NCBI RefSeq assembly: GCF_014931395.1
Contig: NZ_CP063120.1
Location: forward strand, 1,161,501-1,225,500
Direction: 5' to 3'
DNA length: 64,000 nt
Source of the DNA: Haemophilus parainfluenzae
GTDB taxonomy: Bacteria; Pseudomonadota; Gammaproteobacteria; Enterobacterales; Pasteurellaceae
Position 1 is the stretch's first letter; each line of letters starts with the position of its first letter. The position numbers were made by a program, and so were the translations under genes. Shown here piece after piece: positions 37,712 through 49,572 of the stretch. Below the pieces are notes generated by a model. That model did not search any database and had not been told where the DNA came from. It saw only the letters and a program-made list of their open reading frames with translations.

Positions 37712-38496
37712 TGAATGTAATTAAGCGCAAAAATACACCGCCAACGCAATTTGGTCGCTCATTTAACGGAGAAAGTAAATTCCGTTTTATGTTGCAGATT
37801 AAACTTGCTTTGGTGTTACTTTGTGCGGGGCTAGGGTATTTCGTTTATTCAAACTGGCAGAGTTGGCTTGAAAGCTTAGACGGTGATAGAAAAATTACTG
37901 CCTATGCATTAGTGGGCCAAAATGAATTTACCACTTATCCGGATGTGCAAGATGTGTTGCTCAAAATGGGCTCTCTCAAGGGCTTTTGGGGACAAGACGT
38001 TAAGCAAATTCAAGAGCAGCTTGAAACGATTCCTTGGGTAAAAGGTGCGGTAGTCCGTAAAATTTGGCCAAATCGTTTAAGTATTTGGCTATCAGAATAT
38101 CAGCCAGTTGCAATTTGGAATAAAACAGAGTTCGTCACAAAAGAGGGAACGGTTTTCCAATTACCAATGGATAAGTTAAAAGAAAAAGCTTTACCTTATT
38201 TAGGTGGCCCAGATTATCAGAGCTTGAAAGTATTAGAAGCTTGGAATCAAATTTTCGCCGATTTTAAAGCCAAAAATTTAGTGGTTAAAGGTGTTCGAAT
38301 TGATGATCGCGGTGCGTGGCAAGTTACGCTAGATAATGATATAGTATTGAAACTTGGGCGTGGAGATTGGAAACCAAAATTAGATCGATTTGTAACGATT
38401 TACCCACAAATTGAAGTGCCTGAAGGTAAACGAATTGATTATGTAGATTTGCGCTATGCATCTGCATCAGCAGCGGTTGGATTGACAGAGAAATAA
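37711..38496 (+). CDS. ftsQ: Cell division protein FtsQ
   Basis: FtsQ (261 residues) is a bitopic divisome protein: cytoplasmic tail, membrane helix near residues 25-45, then the periplasmic POTRA domain and the beta domain (about 125-245) that binds FtsLB. Overlaps ddlB by one base. Confidence 0.95.
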   Translation: MNVIKRKNTPPTQFGRSFNGESKFRFMLQIKLALVLLCAGLGYFVYSNWQSWLESLDGDRKITAYALVGQNEFTTYPDVQDVLLKMGSLKGFWGQDVKQIQEQLETIPWVKGAVVRKIWPNRLSIWLSEYQPVAIWNKTEFVTKEGTVFQLPMDKLKEKALPYLGGPDYQSLKVLEAWNQIFADFKAKNLVVKGVRIDDRGAWQVTLDNDIVLKLGRGDWKPKLDRFVTIYPQIEVPEGKRIDYVDLRYASASAAVGLTEK

Positions 38497-38524
38497 AAAA
38501 TAATTCATTGGGTGTAATAAGAAA

Positions 38525-39799
38525 ATGGCAAAAGAGTTGGAACCGAAAGTAATTGTAGGTCTTGAAGTTGGTACATCAAAAGTTGTTGCTGTCGTTGGGG
38601 AAGTCCTTCCTGATGGCGTAGTAAATGTACTTGGCGTGGGCAGTTGTCCATCAAAAGGGATTGATCGTGGCAGTATTACTGATTTAGATGCCGTTGTTAA
38701 TTCTATCCAACGTGCCATTGAAGCAGCTGAATCAATGGCCGATTGCCAAATTATGAGCGTGACTCTTGCGATTACAGGTGAACATATTCAAAGCCTGAAT
38801 GAGAGCGGCTTTGTTGCTATTTCTGAAAATGAAGTAACTCAAGATGAAATTGATGATGCTTTACATACAGCGAGCTCAGTGAAATTACCTGAGGGTCTTT
38901 CTTTATTACACATCATTCCACAAGAATATGCCGTAGATAAACAAGTTAATATTAAAAATCCATTAGGTTTACAAGGTGTTCGTTTAAAAGCAAACGTACA
39001 CTTAATTGCTTGTCATCAAGACTGGCAAAATAATTTGAAAAAAGCAGTTGAGCGTTGCGGATTACAAGTTGATAAAGTTGTGTTCTCCGGCTTTGCAGCA
39101 ACACATTCTGTTTTAACTGAAGATGAAAAAGATCTTGGTGTTTGCTTAGTTGATTTCGGTGCAGGCACCATGAATATGATGGTTTACACTAATGGCTCAT
39201 TGCGTTTCAGCAAGGTTATTCCTTACGCAGGAAATATTGTAACGAACGATATTGCTCATGCATGTACCGTTTCTCGTGCAGAGGCAGAGCGCATTAAAGT
39301 GAATTATGCGAGTGCATTGTATCCGGCACGTTTACATGGTGATAAGAAAATTGAAGTGGCAAGCATTGGTGGTCGAGCACCACGCGCTTTAACAAAAAGT
39401 GATTTATCTTTAATCACTTCAGCAAGATATATTGAACTATTAGGCGTTGTTAAGGACGAATTAGATAAGCTCAAAGCAGATTTAGAAACCAAACATATTA
39501 AATTTGAATTAATTGCGGGTGTTGTTATCACCGGTGGTGGTGCACAGATTGAAGACTTAAAAGATTGTGCATCAAGTGTATTTGGTTGTCAGGTACGTAT
39601 TGGTAGTCCATTAAATATTACGGGGTTAACCGATTATGTGAATCGCCCACAATATTCAACTGTAGTGGGATTACTACAATACCATCATCAAAATAGTGAT
39701 AATGATCCTGTGGATAGTAACTATGGTGATGAAGCATTAGGCAAAAAATTCTGGAAAGGCCTTAAAAATATTTTCAATAAAGTGAAATCAGAATTTTGA
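38525..39799 (+). CDS. ftsA: Cell division protein FtsA
   Basis: FtsA (424 residues) is an actin-like ATPase that tethers FtsZ to the membrane. Phosphate loops [13 protein letters not shown] near residues 14-26 and [13 protein letters not shown] near 208-220; the C-terminal amphipathic helix [17 protein letters not shown] is the membrane-targeting sequence. 28 bp after ftsQ. Confidence 0.96.
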   Translation: MAKELEPKVIVGLEVGTSKVVAVVGEVLPDGVVNVLGVGSCPSKGIDRGSITDLDAVVNSIQRAIEAAESMADCQIMSVTLAITGEHIQSLNESGFVAISENEVTQDEIDDALHTASSVKLPEGLSLLHIIPQEYAVDKQVNIKNPLGLQGVRLKANVHLIACHQDWQNNLKKAVERCGLQVDKVVFSGFAATHSVLTEDEKDLGVCLVDFGAGTMNMMVYTNGSLRFSKVIPYAGNIVTNDIAHACTVSRAEAERIKVNYASALYPARLHGDKKIEVASIGGRAPRALTKSDLSLITSARYIELLGVVKDELDKLKADLETKHIKFELIAGVVITGGGAQIEDLKDCASSVFGCQVRIGSPLNITGLTDYVNRPQYSTVVGLLQYHHQNSDNDPVDSNYGDEALGKKFWKGLKNIFNKVKSEF

Positions 39800-39885
39800 T
39801 CATTTTGGCTTTTTCATTTACAATAGAAAAAATTTAACTTTTATTAATGTGCTAGCAGAGTATTAGCAGTAACGGAGAACAGCAA

Positions 39886-41193
39886 ATGTTATACCCAGAG
39901 TATGGTGATTTTGAAGAGCAAACAGGTGCACTGATTAAGGTTGTCGGTGTCGGTGGAGGCGGCGGTAACGCAGTTAACCACATGGTTGCTAACATGGTGC
40001 AACAAGAATTCAATGGTAATTTCTTGGGCGAAAGTGCAATTGATAGCGAAGAACACGGTAAAATCGTATTCTATGCGGTGAATACCGATGCGCAAGCATT
40101 ACGCAAAAGCCAAGTTCAACAAACTGTACAAATCGGTGGAGCAACAACGAAAGGTCTTGGAGCGGGGGCAAACCCAAATGTAGGTCGTAAAGCGGCTGAA
40201 GATGACCAAGAAGAAATCCGTAAAATGCTTGAAGGTGCAGACATGGTCTTTATCGCTGCCGGTATGGGCGGTGGTACAGGTACTGGTGCCGCACCAATCG
40301 TCGCTAAAGTTGCGAAAGAATTAGGTATTTTAACTGTTGCTGTTGTTACTAAGCCATTTAGCTTTGAAGGCAAAAAACGTATGCAATTTGCTGAATTAGG
40401 GATTAAAGATCTTTCACAATACGTGGATTCAATGATCATTATTCCTAACCAACAAATCCAAAAAGTTCTCCCGAAAAATGCAACGTTAATTGATGCTTTT
40501 GCTGCTGCAAATGACGTATTACGTAACTCTGTTATGGGCATCTCCGATATGATTACCTCTCCTGGTTTAATCAACGTGGACTTTGCAGACGTAAGAACCG
40601 TTATGTCGGAAATGGGCCAAGCAATGATTGGTTTCGGTTCAGCTCAAAGTGAACCAGGTGCAGGTCGTGCAGAAGAAGCGGCGCGTCTTGCGATTAAAAA
40701 TGATTTATTAGAGAAAGTCGATCTTTCTAATGCTAAAGGTATTCTTGTTAATATTACCTCAGGTATGGATCTCGGCTTTGACGAATTTAACGTGGTGGGT
40801 GACACAGTAGGTAGCTTTGCATCAGAAGACGCAACTATCGTTGTGGGTACCAGTTTAGTTCCTGAAATGAGCAATGAAATTCGTGTCACGATCGTTGCAA
40901 CAGGTTTAGGTGATGTTGTTGCGGCTGAGCCAGTTGTTATTGCTCGTCCTCAAGCAGCAGTACAACAAGCGCCAGTTCAACAACCAGTAGCACAAGAAAC
41001 GATTCAACCACAACCGCCAGTTGGTTTACATGGTTTAGATGCATTAAGACATAATCCACAGCCAGAACCAGCACAGGAACAAAATCCGCAATACGGTAAC
41101 TTAAATAAACCGCTTGATCCAAGCCGTTTAGAACAGTTAAGAAATAATCCTAATTTCTTTAATCCGGCATCATTTGGTCGTGATGAGAAATAA
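39886..41193 (+). CDS. ftsZ: Cell division GTPase FtsZ
   Basis: FtsZ (435 residues) polymerises into the Z ring. Tubulin signature GGGTGTG at 128-134, T7-loop region LINVDFADV near 226-234. Two departures from E. coli FtsZ: about 19 extra residues in the N-terminal region (about 36-60, up to [12 protein letters not shown]), also present in H. influenzae FtsZ, and a C-terminal tail ending [16 protein letters not shown] rather than the usual LDIPAFLRKQAD-type peptide. The linker is rich in Gln and Pro. Confidence 0.97.
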   Translation: MLYPEYGDFEEQTGALIKVVGVGGGGGNAVNHMVANMVQQEFNGNFLGESAIDSEEHGKIVFYAVNTDAQALRKSQVQQTVQIGGATTKGLGAGANPNVGRKAAEDDQEEIRKMLEGADMVFIAAGMGGGTGTGAAPIVAKVAKELGILTVAVVTKPFSFEGKKRMQFAELGIKDLSQYVDSMIIIPNQQIQKVLPKNATLIDAFAAANDVLRNSVMGISDMITSPGLINVDFADVRTVMSEMGQAMIGFGSAQSEPGAGRAEEAARLAIKNDLLEKVDLSNAKGILVNITSGMDLGFDEFNVVGDTVGSFASEDATIVVGTSLVPEMSNEIRVTIVATGLGDVVAAEPVVIARPQAAVQQAPVQQPVAQETIQPQPPVGLHGLDALRHNPQPEPAQEQNPQYGNLNKPLDPSRLEQLRNNPNFFNPASFGRDEK

Positions 41194-41234
41194 GAGTAGA
41201 AGTAATCTTGTTGTGAAGCAATAAGGTAAAAGAG

Positions 41235-42152
41235 ATGATTAAACAAAGAACATTAAAACAAAGCATTAAAGTCACAGGTGTAGGCTTACATAGCGGTAAA
41301 AAAGTAACATTAACGTTGCGCCCGGCTATGCCGAATACTGGTGTGATTTATTGCCGTACTGATCTTAATCCGCCGGTGACTTTTCCTGCGAATGCGGATT
41401 CTGTGCGTGATACGATGCTTTGTACTGCACTTGTGAATGAACAAGGTGTGCGTGTTTCAACCGTAGAACACTTGAACGCAGCATTAGCAGGTTTAGGTAT
41501 CGATAATATTATTATTGAAGTTGATGCACCTGAAATTCCAATCATGGACGGTAGTGCAAGCCCATTCATTTACTTGCTCTTAGACGCAGGTATTGAAGAA
41601 CAAAATGCACCGAAAAAATTTATTCGTATTAAGAAAAATGTACGAGTAGAAGACGGTGATAAATGGGCAGAATTTAAACCTTACAATGGTTTCCGTTTAG
41701 ATTTCACAATCGACTTTAATCATCCAGCGATTAGTAAAAATGTACGTAATTATGTGATGGATTTCTCTGCACAAGCGTTCGTACATCAAATCAGTCGTGC
41801 AAGAACCTTTGGTTTCATGAAAGATATTGAGTATCTTCAATCTCAAGGTCTTGCGTTGGGTGGTAGCCTAGATAATGCTATCGTATTAGATGATTACCGA
41901 ATCTTAAATGAAGACGGATTACGCTTCAGAGATGAATTAGTTCGTCACAAGATGCTTGATGCAATTGGTGATCTTTATATGTGTGGCTATAACATCATCG
42001 GTGATTTTAAAGCTTATAAATCGGGTCACGGTTTAAATAATAAGTTACTCCGTGCAGTACTAGCTGATCAGGAAGCGTGGGAATTTGTTACCTTTGAAGA
42101 TAAGAAACAAGTTCCACAAGGTTATGTTGCACCTGCACAGGTACTCATCTAA
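41235..42152 (+). CDS. lpxC: UDP-3-O-acyl-GlcNAc deacetylase
   Basis: LpxC (305 residues) catalyses the committed zinc-dependent step of lipid A synthesis. Zinc ligand motifs [10 protein letters not shown] (His about residue 79), [15 protein letters not shown] (about 235-249) and [11 protein letters not shown] (about 262-272). Length equals E. coli LpxC. Last gene of the dcw cluster, as in E. coli. Confidence 0.97.
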   Translation: MIKQRTLKQSIKVTGVGLHSGKKVTLTLRPAMPNTGVIYCRTDLNPPVTFPANADSVRDTMLCTALVNEQGVRVSTVEHLNAALAGLGIDNIIIEVDAPEIPIMDGSASPFIYLLLDAGIEEQNAPKKFIRIKKNVRVEDGDKWAEFKPYNGFRLDFTIDFNHPAISKNVRNYVMDFSAQAFVHQISRARTFGFMKDIEYLQSQGLALGGSLDNAIVLDDYRILNEDGLRFRDELVRHKMLDAIGDLYMCGYNIIGDFKAYKSGHGLNNKLLRAVLADQEAWEFVTFEDKKQVPQGYVAPAQVLI

Positions 42153-42165
42153 CAATGTTTTGTTG

Positions 42166-42202
42166 AAAAGCTATACTTCTTTCGGGAGTATAGCTTTTTT
42201 AT
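42166..42202 (+). terminator. Terminator of the dcw cluster
   Basis: A perfect 12-bp stem, AAAAGCTATACT (42166-42177) with AGTATAGCTTTT (42187-42198), runs into T residues. Confidence 0.9.
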
Positions 42203-42272
42203 TTCCTATCTTGCTCTGTTATTTTTGTTTTATGCGAAGGTAAAGAGCGGTCAAAAATAGAGGTATTTTTAT

Positions 42273-43913
42273 ATGAAAAAATTATTTACCGTGCTTCCTC
42301 TTGTGCTAGCAACTTCTGCGGCAATGGCATATGAACAGGATAAAACCTATCAATTTACCATATTGCACACGAATGATACGCACGGACATTTTTGGCCGAA
42401 TGCAAAAGGTGAATATGGCTTTCCTGCTCACAAAACAATTGTTAATCGCGTAAAAGCTGAAGTCGAGCAAAAAGGTGGCTCGCTCATTTTATTAAATGCA
42501 GGTGATTTTAATACTGGTGTACCTGAGTCAGATATGCAAACAGCAGAACCTGATATTAAAGCAATGAACGCAATGGGCTATGAGGCAACTGTATTAGGTA
42601 ACCACGAGTTTGATAATCCACTACAAATTCTTGATATGCAAGAAAAATGGGCAAACTTCCCATTCTTATCTGCAAACGTGATTAATACGAAAACAGGTAA
42701 AACCTTAGTTAAGCCTTATACGATTTTAAATAAACAAGATCTTAAAATTGCAGTGGTCGGTTTAACCACAGAAGATACTGCAAAATTAGGTAACCCAGAA
42801 TACCTTCACAATGTGAAGTTTGAAGATCCAACAACGGTAGCAAAAGCCACATTAAAAGAGCTAAATGAAAAAGTTAAGCCAGATGTAAAAATCGCTTTAA
42901 CACATATGGGCTATTATTATGATGCGAAACATGGTTCAAATGCGCCGGGTGATGTGAGCCTTGCACGTAATTTAGATAAAGGCGCATTCGATATGATTAT
43001 CGGTGGCCATAGCCATGATCCGATTTGCGTGGATGAAAAAGGCGTATGGATTAAAGATTATCAACCTACTCAGCCATGTAAACCAGATTTCCAAAATGGT
43101 ACTTGGATTATGCAGGCCTTTGAATGGGGCAAATATGTTGGTCGAGCTGACTTTGAGTTCAAAAATGGTGAATTAAAATTAGTGAATTATCAATTAATTC
43201 CAGTGAACTTGAAGAAGAAAGTGAAAAAAGAAGACGGTAAAACGGAATACGTAAATTACGCAGAAGAGATTCCACAAGATCCAGAAATGGAAAAACTTTT
43301 AAAATCTTACCAAGATAAAGGTGATGCTTTATTAAGCCAAAAAGTGGGTAAACTAAAAGGTAAGTTAGAAGGCGACCGTACCATTATTCGTTTTGAACAA
43401 ACTAACCTTGGTCACTTAATTGCAGAAGCACAACGTCAAAAAGCGAAAGCAGACATTGGTATCATGAACTCAGGTGGTATTCGTGATTCTATCCAAGAAG
43501 GTGATGTAACTTATAAAGATATTTTAAAAATCCATCCATTTGGTAATATTGTGAGTTATTTTGAACTAACCGGTAAAGAATTACTGGATTATTTAAATGT
43601 GGTGGCATTGAAAGAAGTAGATTCTGGTGCCTATGCGCAATATTCAGGTATCAGCATGACAGTGAATCGTGCAGATAAGAAAGTTGAAAATGTGAAAATT
43701 CAAGGTAAACCATTAGATTTAAATAAAACTTACCGTATTTCTTTACCAAGTTATAATGCGGCGGGTGGAGATGGTTATCCAGTCATGACAAAAAATCCAA
43801 CTTTCGTAAACACTGGTTTTATTGATGCGGATGTTTTAAAAGAATTTTTTGAGAAAAATTCACCTATTAATGCTGAAAAATACATCCCTCATAATGAAGT
43901 AACCTTTAAATAA
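42273..43913 (+). CDS. ushA: UshA, periplasmic UDP-sugar hydrolase / 5'-nucleotidase
   Basis: A 546-residue periplasmic enzyme with signal peptide (cleaved about residue 19 after AMA). Calcineurin-type metallophosphatase motifs: HTNDTHGHF near 33-41, NAGDFNTG near 75-82, GNHEFDNP near 109-116 and GGHSHDP near 245-251; the C-terminal 5'-nucleotidase domain contains GGIRDSI and NAAGGDGYP. It aligns with E. coli UshA over its whole length and is shorter than the related NAD nucleotidase NadN (about 600), so UshA is preferred. It releases nucleosides and sugars from nucleotides; NAD hydrolysis is possible. 8 bp before pheA. Confidence 0.9.
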   Translation: MKKLFTVLPLVLATSAAMAYEQDKTYQFTILHTNDTHGHFWPNAKGEYGFPAHKTIVNRVKAEVEQKGGSLILLNAGDFNTGVPESDMQTAEPDIKAMNAMGYEATVLGNHEFDNPLQILDMQEKWANFPFLSANVINTKTGKTLVKPYTILNKQDLKIAVVGLTTEDTAKLGNPEYLHNVKFEDPTTVAKATLKELNEKVKPDVKIALTHMGYYYDAKHGSNAPGDVSLARNLDKGAFDMIIGGHSHDPICVDEKGVWIKDYQPTQPCKPDFQNGTWIMQAFEWGKYVGRADFEFKNGELKLVNYQLIPVNLKKKVKKEDGKTEYVNYAEEIPQDPEMEKLLKSYQDKGDALLSQKVGKLKGKLEGDRTIIRFEQTNLGHLIAEAQRQKAKADIGIMNSGGIRDSIQEGDVTYKDILKIHPFGNIVSYFELTGKELLDYLNVVALKEVDSGAYAQYSGISMTVNRADKKVENVKIQGKPLDLNKTYRISLPSYNAAGGDGYPVMTKNPTFVNTGFIDADVLKEFFEKNSPINAEKYIPHNEVTFK

Positions 43914-43921
43914 GGAATGAA

Positions 43922-45079
43922 ATGGCATTAGATTTATCAGAAATTCGTCAGCAAATTACGCAAATTGATCGCAGCTTGTTAAAGCTGCTTTCAGAGCGCC
44001 ATAGACTGGCATATGATGTAGTAAGAAGTAAAGAAGTGACGCAAAAAGCATTGCGCGATTTAGAGCGTGAGCAACAGCTCTTACAAGAGCTTGTGCAATT
44101 TGCTGAAAGTCAAAATTATCAGCTTGAACCACAGTATATTACATCAGTCTTCCAAAAAATCATTGAAGATTCTGTGCTCACACAGCAAGTGTATTTGCAG
44201 AAAAAACTCAATGAGCAACGAGAAGAAACGTTACATATTGCTTTTTTAGGCAAGCGTGGTTCTTACTCTAATTTGGCTGCACGTAATTATGCGGCTCGTT
44301 ATAATCAGCAGTTTGCTGAAATCAGTTGTGATTCCTTTGCTCAAATTTTTGAAAAGGTTGAAAGTGGAGAAGCTGATTATGGTGTACTGCCTTTAGAAAA
44401 CACTACGTCAGGTGCAATTAATGAAGTTTATGATTTGCTTCAACATACCACCTTATCTTTGGTAGGCGAGCTGGCTTATCCTATCAAGCACTGTGTTTTA
44501 GTGAATGAGCAAGATGATTTAAGCAAAATTGATACGCTTTATAGCCATCCACAGGTAATCCAGCAGTGTAGTCAATTTATTCAAAGCCTTGAGCGTGTTC
44601 ATATTGAGTTTTGCGAAAGTAGCTCTCATGCAATGCAGCTTGTATCAAGCTTGAATAAACCGAATATTGCGGCACTGGGCAATGAAGATGGCGGCAAGCT
44701 TTACGGCTTACATGTGTTAAAACATAATATTGCGAATCAAGAAAACAATATTACTCGTTTTATTGTAGTGGCAAAACAAGCTCGAGAAGTTTCACCGCAA
44801 ATTCACACGAAAACTTTATTGTTGATGACAACATCGCAACAAGCGGGTTCTTTGGTGGATGCTTTACTTGTGTTTAAAAAGCACGGTATTAATATGACCA
44901 AGCTTGAATCTCGTCCTATTTATGGCAAGCCTTGGGAGGAAATGTTTTATTTGGAGATTGAAGGAAATATTCATCATCCAGATACCCAAATTGCCTTGGA
45001 AGAGCTTAAGCAATTCAGTAATTATCTGAAAGTGCTTGGTTGTTATCCAAGTGAAATAGTGAAGCCTGCGAAGGTATAA
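43922..45079 (+). CDS. pheA: Chorismate mutase / prephenate dehydratase
   Basis: A 385-residue bifunctional enzyme for phenylalanine synthesis. AroQ chorismate mutase at about residues 1-95 ([22 protein letters not shown]), prephenate dehydratase at about 100-285 ([24 protein letters not shown]) and a regulatory ACT domain at about 295-375 with the ESRP motif. No leader-peptide attenuator is possible in the 8-bp gap to ushA. Confidence 0.96.
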   Translation: MALDLSEIRQQITQIDRSLLKLLSERHRLAYDVVRSKEVTQKALRDLEREQQLLQELVQFAESQNYQLEPQYITSVFQKIIEDSVLTQQVYLQKKLNEQREETLHIAFLGKRGSYSNLAARNYAARYNQQFAEISCDSFAQIFEKVESGEADYGVLPLENTTSGAINEVYDLLQHTTLSLVGELAYPIKHCVLVNEQDDLSKIDTLYSHPQVIQQCSQFIQSLERVHIEFCESSSHAMQLVSSLNKPNIAALGNEDGGKLYGLHVLKHNIANQENNITRFIVVAKQAREVSPQIHTKTLLLMTTSQQAGSLVDALLVFKKHGINMTKLESRPIYGKPWEEMFYLEIEGNIHHPDTQIALEELKQFSNYLKVLGCYPSEIVKPAKV

Positions 45080-45088
45080 CGAAAATAA

Positions 45089-45138
45089 AAAAAGAGCGGT
45101 CGATTTAAAACAACGTTAAAATCGACCGCTCTTTTTAT
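45089..45138. terminator. Bidirectional terminator after pheA
   Basis: AAAGAGCGGTCGATTT pairs with AAATCGACCGCTCTTT, flanked by A and T runs, between pheA and the convergent yjdM. The arms contain the variant AAGAGCGGT. Confidence 0.88.
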
Positions 45139-45147
45139 TGAGAATTC

Positions 45148-45474
45148 TTAAGCTTTTTTCAAGAACTCTGATTTCAACATGATTTTGCCACAATCGACAT
45201 TGTGATCTCCGTTAACTAAACGGATATTTTTGAATTTCGTGCCTTTCTTCAACACTTCAGATGAACCTTTTAATTTCAAATCTTTAATCAAAAGTACATC
45301 ATCACCATCGGCTAATAAATTACCGTTGCTGTCTTTAACAATCAGTTGATCTTCATCGGCTTCAACTGCTTCGTTACCATTCCATTCATTACCGCAATCA
45401 GGGCAAACAAAATTCACAGAATCGTGATAAACATATTCACCTTTACATTTTGGGCAAGCTGGCATTTGATCCAT
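45148..45474 (-). CDS. yjdM: YjdM/PhnA-type zinc-ribbon protein
   Basis: A 108-residue protein with an N-terminal zinc ribbon (CPKC ... CPDC) and a C-terminal PhnA domain ([17 protein letters not shown]...[13 protein letters not shown]). Start chosen at ATG 45474 ([10 protein letters not shown]), preceded by AAGGAA, rather than the far-upstream start at 45561 that would add about 29 unrelated residues. Despite the PhnA name, a role in phosphonate use is not established. Confidence 0.9.
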   Translation of the reverse strand: MDQMPACPKCKGEYVYHDSVNFVCPDCGNEWNGNEAVEADEDQLIVKDSNGNLLADGDDVLLIKDLKLKGSSEVLKKGTKFKNIRLVNGDHNVDCGKIMLKSEFLKKA

Positions 45475-45584
45475 TTCTTTTTCCTTCTTTATCTGATTTA
45501 AGCAAAGTATAATGCGCACGGAGTATAACAAAAAAGTGACTATTCGCCAAAAAATGGGCATTTCACGGAATTTATGAGGTATTT

Positions 45585-46145
45585 ATGAAAAAAATCATGC
45601 TTTTGAGCGCTGTGATGGGGAGTTTAATCTCAGCCAATACATTCGCTCACAATATTCAACCTAATCAACTTTTAGCCAATGTAACGGTTTCGGATAAAGG
45701 CGAAATCACTTTAAATGGCAATGATGTAGCGTATAAATCGTGGAGCTCAACGGCATTACCTGGCAAAGTCCGTGTGATTCAGCATATTGCAGGCAGAAGT
45801 GCGGCAAAAGAGAAAAATCAAGCGATGATCGAAGCCATCAAAGCAGCTCATTTTAACCAAGCCAAATATCAAACCACGACCATTATTAATGCTGATGATG
45901 CCGTTGTGGGCACGGGTATGTTTGTGAAAAGTAGCGCAGAAAAAGGCAAAAAAGAAAATGCCCATAGCCAAGTGATTTTAGATGATAAAAGTGCGGTTAA
46001 AAATGCGTGGGGATTACGTGAAAAAGACAGCGTGATTATTTTGCTTGATAAAACCGGCAAGGTGCAATTTGTGAAAGAAGGTAAATTGACGGATGATGAA
46101 GTCAAAGAAGTGATTTCACGTGCAACAGCATTAATGGCGAAGTAA
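45585..46145 (+). CDS. ytfJ: YtfJ-family periplasmic protein
   Basis: A 186-residue exported protein with signal peptide (about residues 1-21) and a thioredoxin-like fold of the YtfJ family: LPGKVRVIQHIAGRSAAKEKN near 59-79 and YQTTTIINADDAVVGTGMFV near 97-116, which align with E. coli YtfJ. No CxxC motif, so it is not a simple oxidoreductase. An uptake core lies near 45990. Function unknown. Confidence 0.88.
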   Translation: MKKIMLLSAVMGSLISANTFAHNIQPNQLLANVTVSDKGEITLNGNDVAYKSWSSTALPGKVRVIQHIAGRSAAKEKNQAMIEAIKAAHFNQAKYQTTTIINADDAVVGTGMFVKSSAEKGKKENAHSQVILDDKSAVKNAWGLREKDSVIILLDKTGKVQFVKEGKLTDDEVKEVISRATALMAK

Positions 46146-46154
46146 TAGAGTAAT

Positions 46155-46180
46155 AAGCGGAAGTTCTCTTCCGCTTTTTT
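46155..46180 (+). terminator. Terminator after ytfJ
   Basis: AAGCGGAAG (46155-46163) pairs with CTTCCGCTT (46168-46176) and six T follow. Its T run overlaps the stop of the convergent anti-sigma gene. Confidence 0.88.
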
Positions 46181-46346
46181 ATCCTTTGAAATCCTTCATT
46201 AATTTTCTCAATGTGCCACAATTTCGTTGAAATTTACGGCAATGTGTACAGATGGCAAGATGCAAATTGAGCCCAATTTTTTCTTTAGTCATTAATGAGC
46301 GTTCTTGCGCATCTGAAATGAGTCGAGTCGCTTGGCGACATTTCAT
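46179..46346 (-). CDS. Small zf-HC2-type anti-sigma factor
   Basis: A 55-residue protein beginning MKCRQATRLISDAQERSL and containing His-Leu-Ala-Ile-Cys-Thr-His-Cys (residues 29-36), the zinc-binding H-x3-C-x2-C core of zf-HC2 anti-sigma factors. It starts 11 bp downstream of the ECF sigma gene with a strong RBS (AAGGAG), so the two are co-transcribed. It has no membrane segment, so it is probably a soluble, redox- or metal-sensing anti-sigma that releases the sigma factor under stress. Confidence 0.82.
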   Translation of the reverse strand: MKCRQATRLISDAQERSLMTKEKIGLNLHLAICTHCRKFQRNCGTLRKLMKDFKG

Positions 46347-46357
46347 AAAATCACTCC

Positions 46358-46906
46358 TTAAAGTTTATGAGATAAGCAGTTTTGAAGTTGTAAGCGAGCA
46401 CGATAGAGTGTCGTGTGCAAGTTACTTATGCTTAGTTGATTTTCTTGGCAAATTTCTTCGGAAGATAATTCCAAAAACTCTCTCATCATAAAAATCTTGG
46501 CTTGTTTGGCTGGCAGGCAAGTTAAGCAAGTTTCAAAAATCAGCCAGAATTCTTCAGAATAGACCGCACTTTCGCTCAGTTCGAGATCGAGTGGAGAATG
46601 TTCAGCTTTCCAGTGGCCCCCTTCATCAAAGAAATGATTAGTTTGTTCTTCATCTTCAATTTCGGTTTCTAGCACTAATTTGCCTTTCTGGCGAAGAAAA
46701 TCAATGATTTTATTTTTTAAGATAGCAAAGACCCAGGTCTTAAATGCCGCTTGTCGTTTAAATTGCTCAAGATGGTTAAATGCACTTAAAAAACTCTCTT
46801 GCACCAAATCTTCAGCTAATACAGAATCGCCCACCTGTAATGTGGCAAATTTCAGCATTTGCTCTCTAATTTGAGCCAAGTCTTTATTGGAAATTCCAGT
46901 GTCCAT
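46358..46906 (-). CDS. ECF-family RNA polymerase sigma factor
   Basis: A 182-residue sigma-70-family protein with region 2 (AEDLVQESFLSAFNHLEQFKRQAAFKTWVFAILKNKIID, about residues 31-69) and region 4 (LPAKQAKIFMMREFLELSSEEIC...LHTTLYRARLQL, about 128-173). Resembles the H. influenzae ECF sigma factor HI1459. It is followed by a zf-HC2 anti-sigma gene and divergent from a Met-rich protein gene; matching promoters upstream of that gene and of doxX-hvfABC suggest its regulon. Confidence 0.9.
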   Translation of the reverse strand: MDTGISNKDLAQIREQMLKFATLQVGDSVLAEDLVQESFLSAFNHLEQFKRQAAFKTWVFAILKNKIIDFLRQKGKLVLETEIEDEEQTNHFFDEGGHWKAEHSPLDLELSESAVYSEEFWLIFETCLTCLPAKQAKIFMMREFLELSSEEICQENQLSISNLHTTLYRARLQLQNCLSHKL

Positions 46907-46925
46907 ATTTTTTCCTTGAAAAAAG

Positions 46926-46955
46926 TGTAAGAAATAGATTTCTCATTCGTCTAAT
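46926..46955 (+). promoter_or_regulatory. Candidate ECF promoter of the Met-rich protein gene
   Basis: TGTAAG (46926-46931), 16-nt spacer, CGTCTAAT (46948-46955). The same -35/-10 pair with the identical spacer stands upstream of doxX on the other strand (50411-50440). CGTC-type -10 elements are usual for ECF sigma factors. Confidence 0.7.
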
Positions 46956-47018
46956 GATAATGAAAGGGGAAACCTTTCCATCCAATGCTAATTATTCACA
47001 AATTAAGGAAGATTCAAA

Positions 47019-47360
47019 ATGAAAAATATTACTTCAAAAACAACCTTTACTGCTATTGCTGCACTTTTCTTCGCAACCAGTCTTTATGCGACCGATATGA
47101 AATCTAATGAAATGTCGATGGCAAAAGATTCCATGCTGATGACAAAAGATTCCATGCCGATGACAAAAGACGCTATGCCAATGCAAAATGACAAAATGGC
47201 ATCTGATGGGATGATGAAATCTCATGATATGAAATCTCACGACATGAAAATGGATAATATGAAATCAGAAGGAATGAAATCTGATGATATGAAAACAAAA
47301 GAAATGAAAGCAAAAGAAATGAAGAAAAAAGCAAAAACAATGGAAAAACCGAAAATGTAA
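47019..47360 (+). CDS. Met-rich periplasmic pentapeptide-repeat (MXKDX-type) protein
   Basis: A 113-residue exported protein: signal peptide about 1-24 (cleaved near YAT), then a low-complexity mature part built from Met-x-Lys/Asp-rich units such as MTKDSMP, MKSHD and MKSDD. Matches the MXKDX pentapeptide repeat type. Dense Met and His suggest Cu(I) binding, an inference strengthened by the promoter it shares with the hvf operon. A terminator follows 19 bp after the stop. Confidence 0.75.
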   Translation: MKNITSKTTFTAIAALFFATSLYATDMKSNEMSMAKDSMLMTKDSMPMTKDAMPMQNDKMASDGMMKSHDMKSHDMKMDNMKSEGMKSDDMKTKEMKAKEMKKKAKTMEKPKM

Positions 47361-47377
47361 TGCTTTCTTCTTAAAAG

Positions 47378-47409
47378 AAAAACTGCGGTCAATTTGACCG
47401 CAGTTTTTG
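47378..47409. terminator. Terminator after the Met-rich protein gene
   Basis: AAAACTGCGGTCA (47379-47391) pairs with TGACCGCAGTTTT (47395-47407), flanked by A and T runs. Confidence 0.88.
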
Positions 47410-47422
47410 TATCAAAGTGAGA

Positions 47423-48574
<1,152 letters not shown>

Positions 48575-48585
<11 letters not shown>

Positions 48586-49495
48586 AGGATATTACCTCTT
48601 TTTGAGCATATTTTTGCTGTAGTTGTGCAATATGTTCAACTTCAGCATAAAGTTCTGCAAATGGAGGGAAATTGAAATCACGCTCTAATAATGTTGGCGG
48701 AATGACAGGTAGTCGTTGATAGGCATATTCTAATAAATCCCACACAGTACCTTTTACTGCCTCACCGTGTGTATCAATTAATAACTCTGGTAAATAGCGA
48801 TATGCCCCTTTTATTTTATTAAATGATTCTCCTTCTAAATCCTCCACAACTTGTGCGGCAGAATGTTCTTCGTCGTGTCCTGCTATATGAATGTAATTGA
48901 CACGTTTCACATCTACTTGATCTAAAAAAACATAAGGATCAAGTAAACCGTGATTGATGCCATTTACATAAATATTATTCACATCTAAATGAATACTACA
49001 ATCCGCTTCTTGTGCAATAGCATTTAAAAATTCTACTTCATTCATTGTGCTGGTGGGAGAGTGTAAATAATAAGAGGTATTTTCTAATGAAATTTGTAAT
49101 CCTAAAAAATCTTGCACATAGCGGATTCTCTGTGCTACGTGTTTTACAGCTTCTTCAGTAAATGGCATAGGTAATAAATCATATAAATGCCCTTCACATT
49201 CACAATAACTCAAATGTTCAGAAAAAAATGTCGAATTATATTGAGTCATTAATGCTTTAGTATTTTTTAATAACTCGCGATCAAGTGGTGCTTGCCCGCC
49301 TAATGAAAGTGATAGTCCGTGTACCGCAAGTGGATATCTTTCAGCGGCTTGATCAAATTTATAACGAGCAGCTCCTCCCATTTTTACCCAATTTTCTGGA
49401 GCAACTTCCATAAACTGAATCGCATTATTTGATGATAAATTCAAAAAATCATCCGCTAAATCTCGACGATACCCTAATCCTGCACCTTGTAACAT
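48575..49495 (-). CDS. hvfB: HvfB/BufB, multinuclear non-heme iron oxidase (DUF692)
   Basis: A 306-residue MNIO (TIM-barrel, DUF692) enzyme. Probable metal ligands are visible: EHLSYCE near residues 92-98, SLENTSYY near 135-142, [10 protein letters not shown] near 168-177, [10 protein letters not shown] near 196-205 and LIDTHGEAV near 229-237. The H. influenzae homologue, with HvfC, converts Cys in EGKCG motifs of HvfA into copper-binding oxazolone/thioamide groups. Third gene of doxX-hvfA-hvfB-hvfC. Confidence 0.9.
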
Positions 49496-49572
49496 AATTA
49501 TTTACTCCTTTTAATACAACACTGATGTAAATTTACACCAGTGTTATGGATGGCATCTAGATTAAAATACGA

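Noticed and set aside
40116..40574. 152-codon minus-strand frame in ftsZ
   Set aside because: Antisense shadow of ftsZ caused by its codon pattern.
47034..47240. His/Phe/Cys-rich minus-strand frame opposite the Met-rich protein gene
   Set aside because: Repeat-driven shadow; the + strand frame has a signal peptide and RBS.
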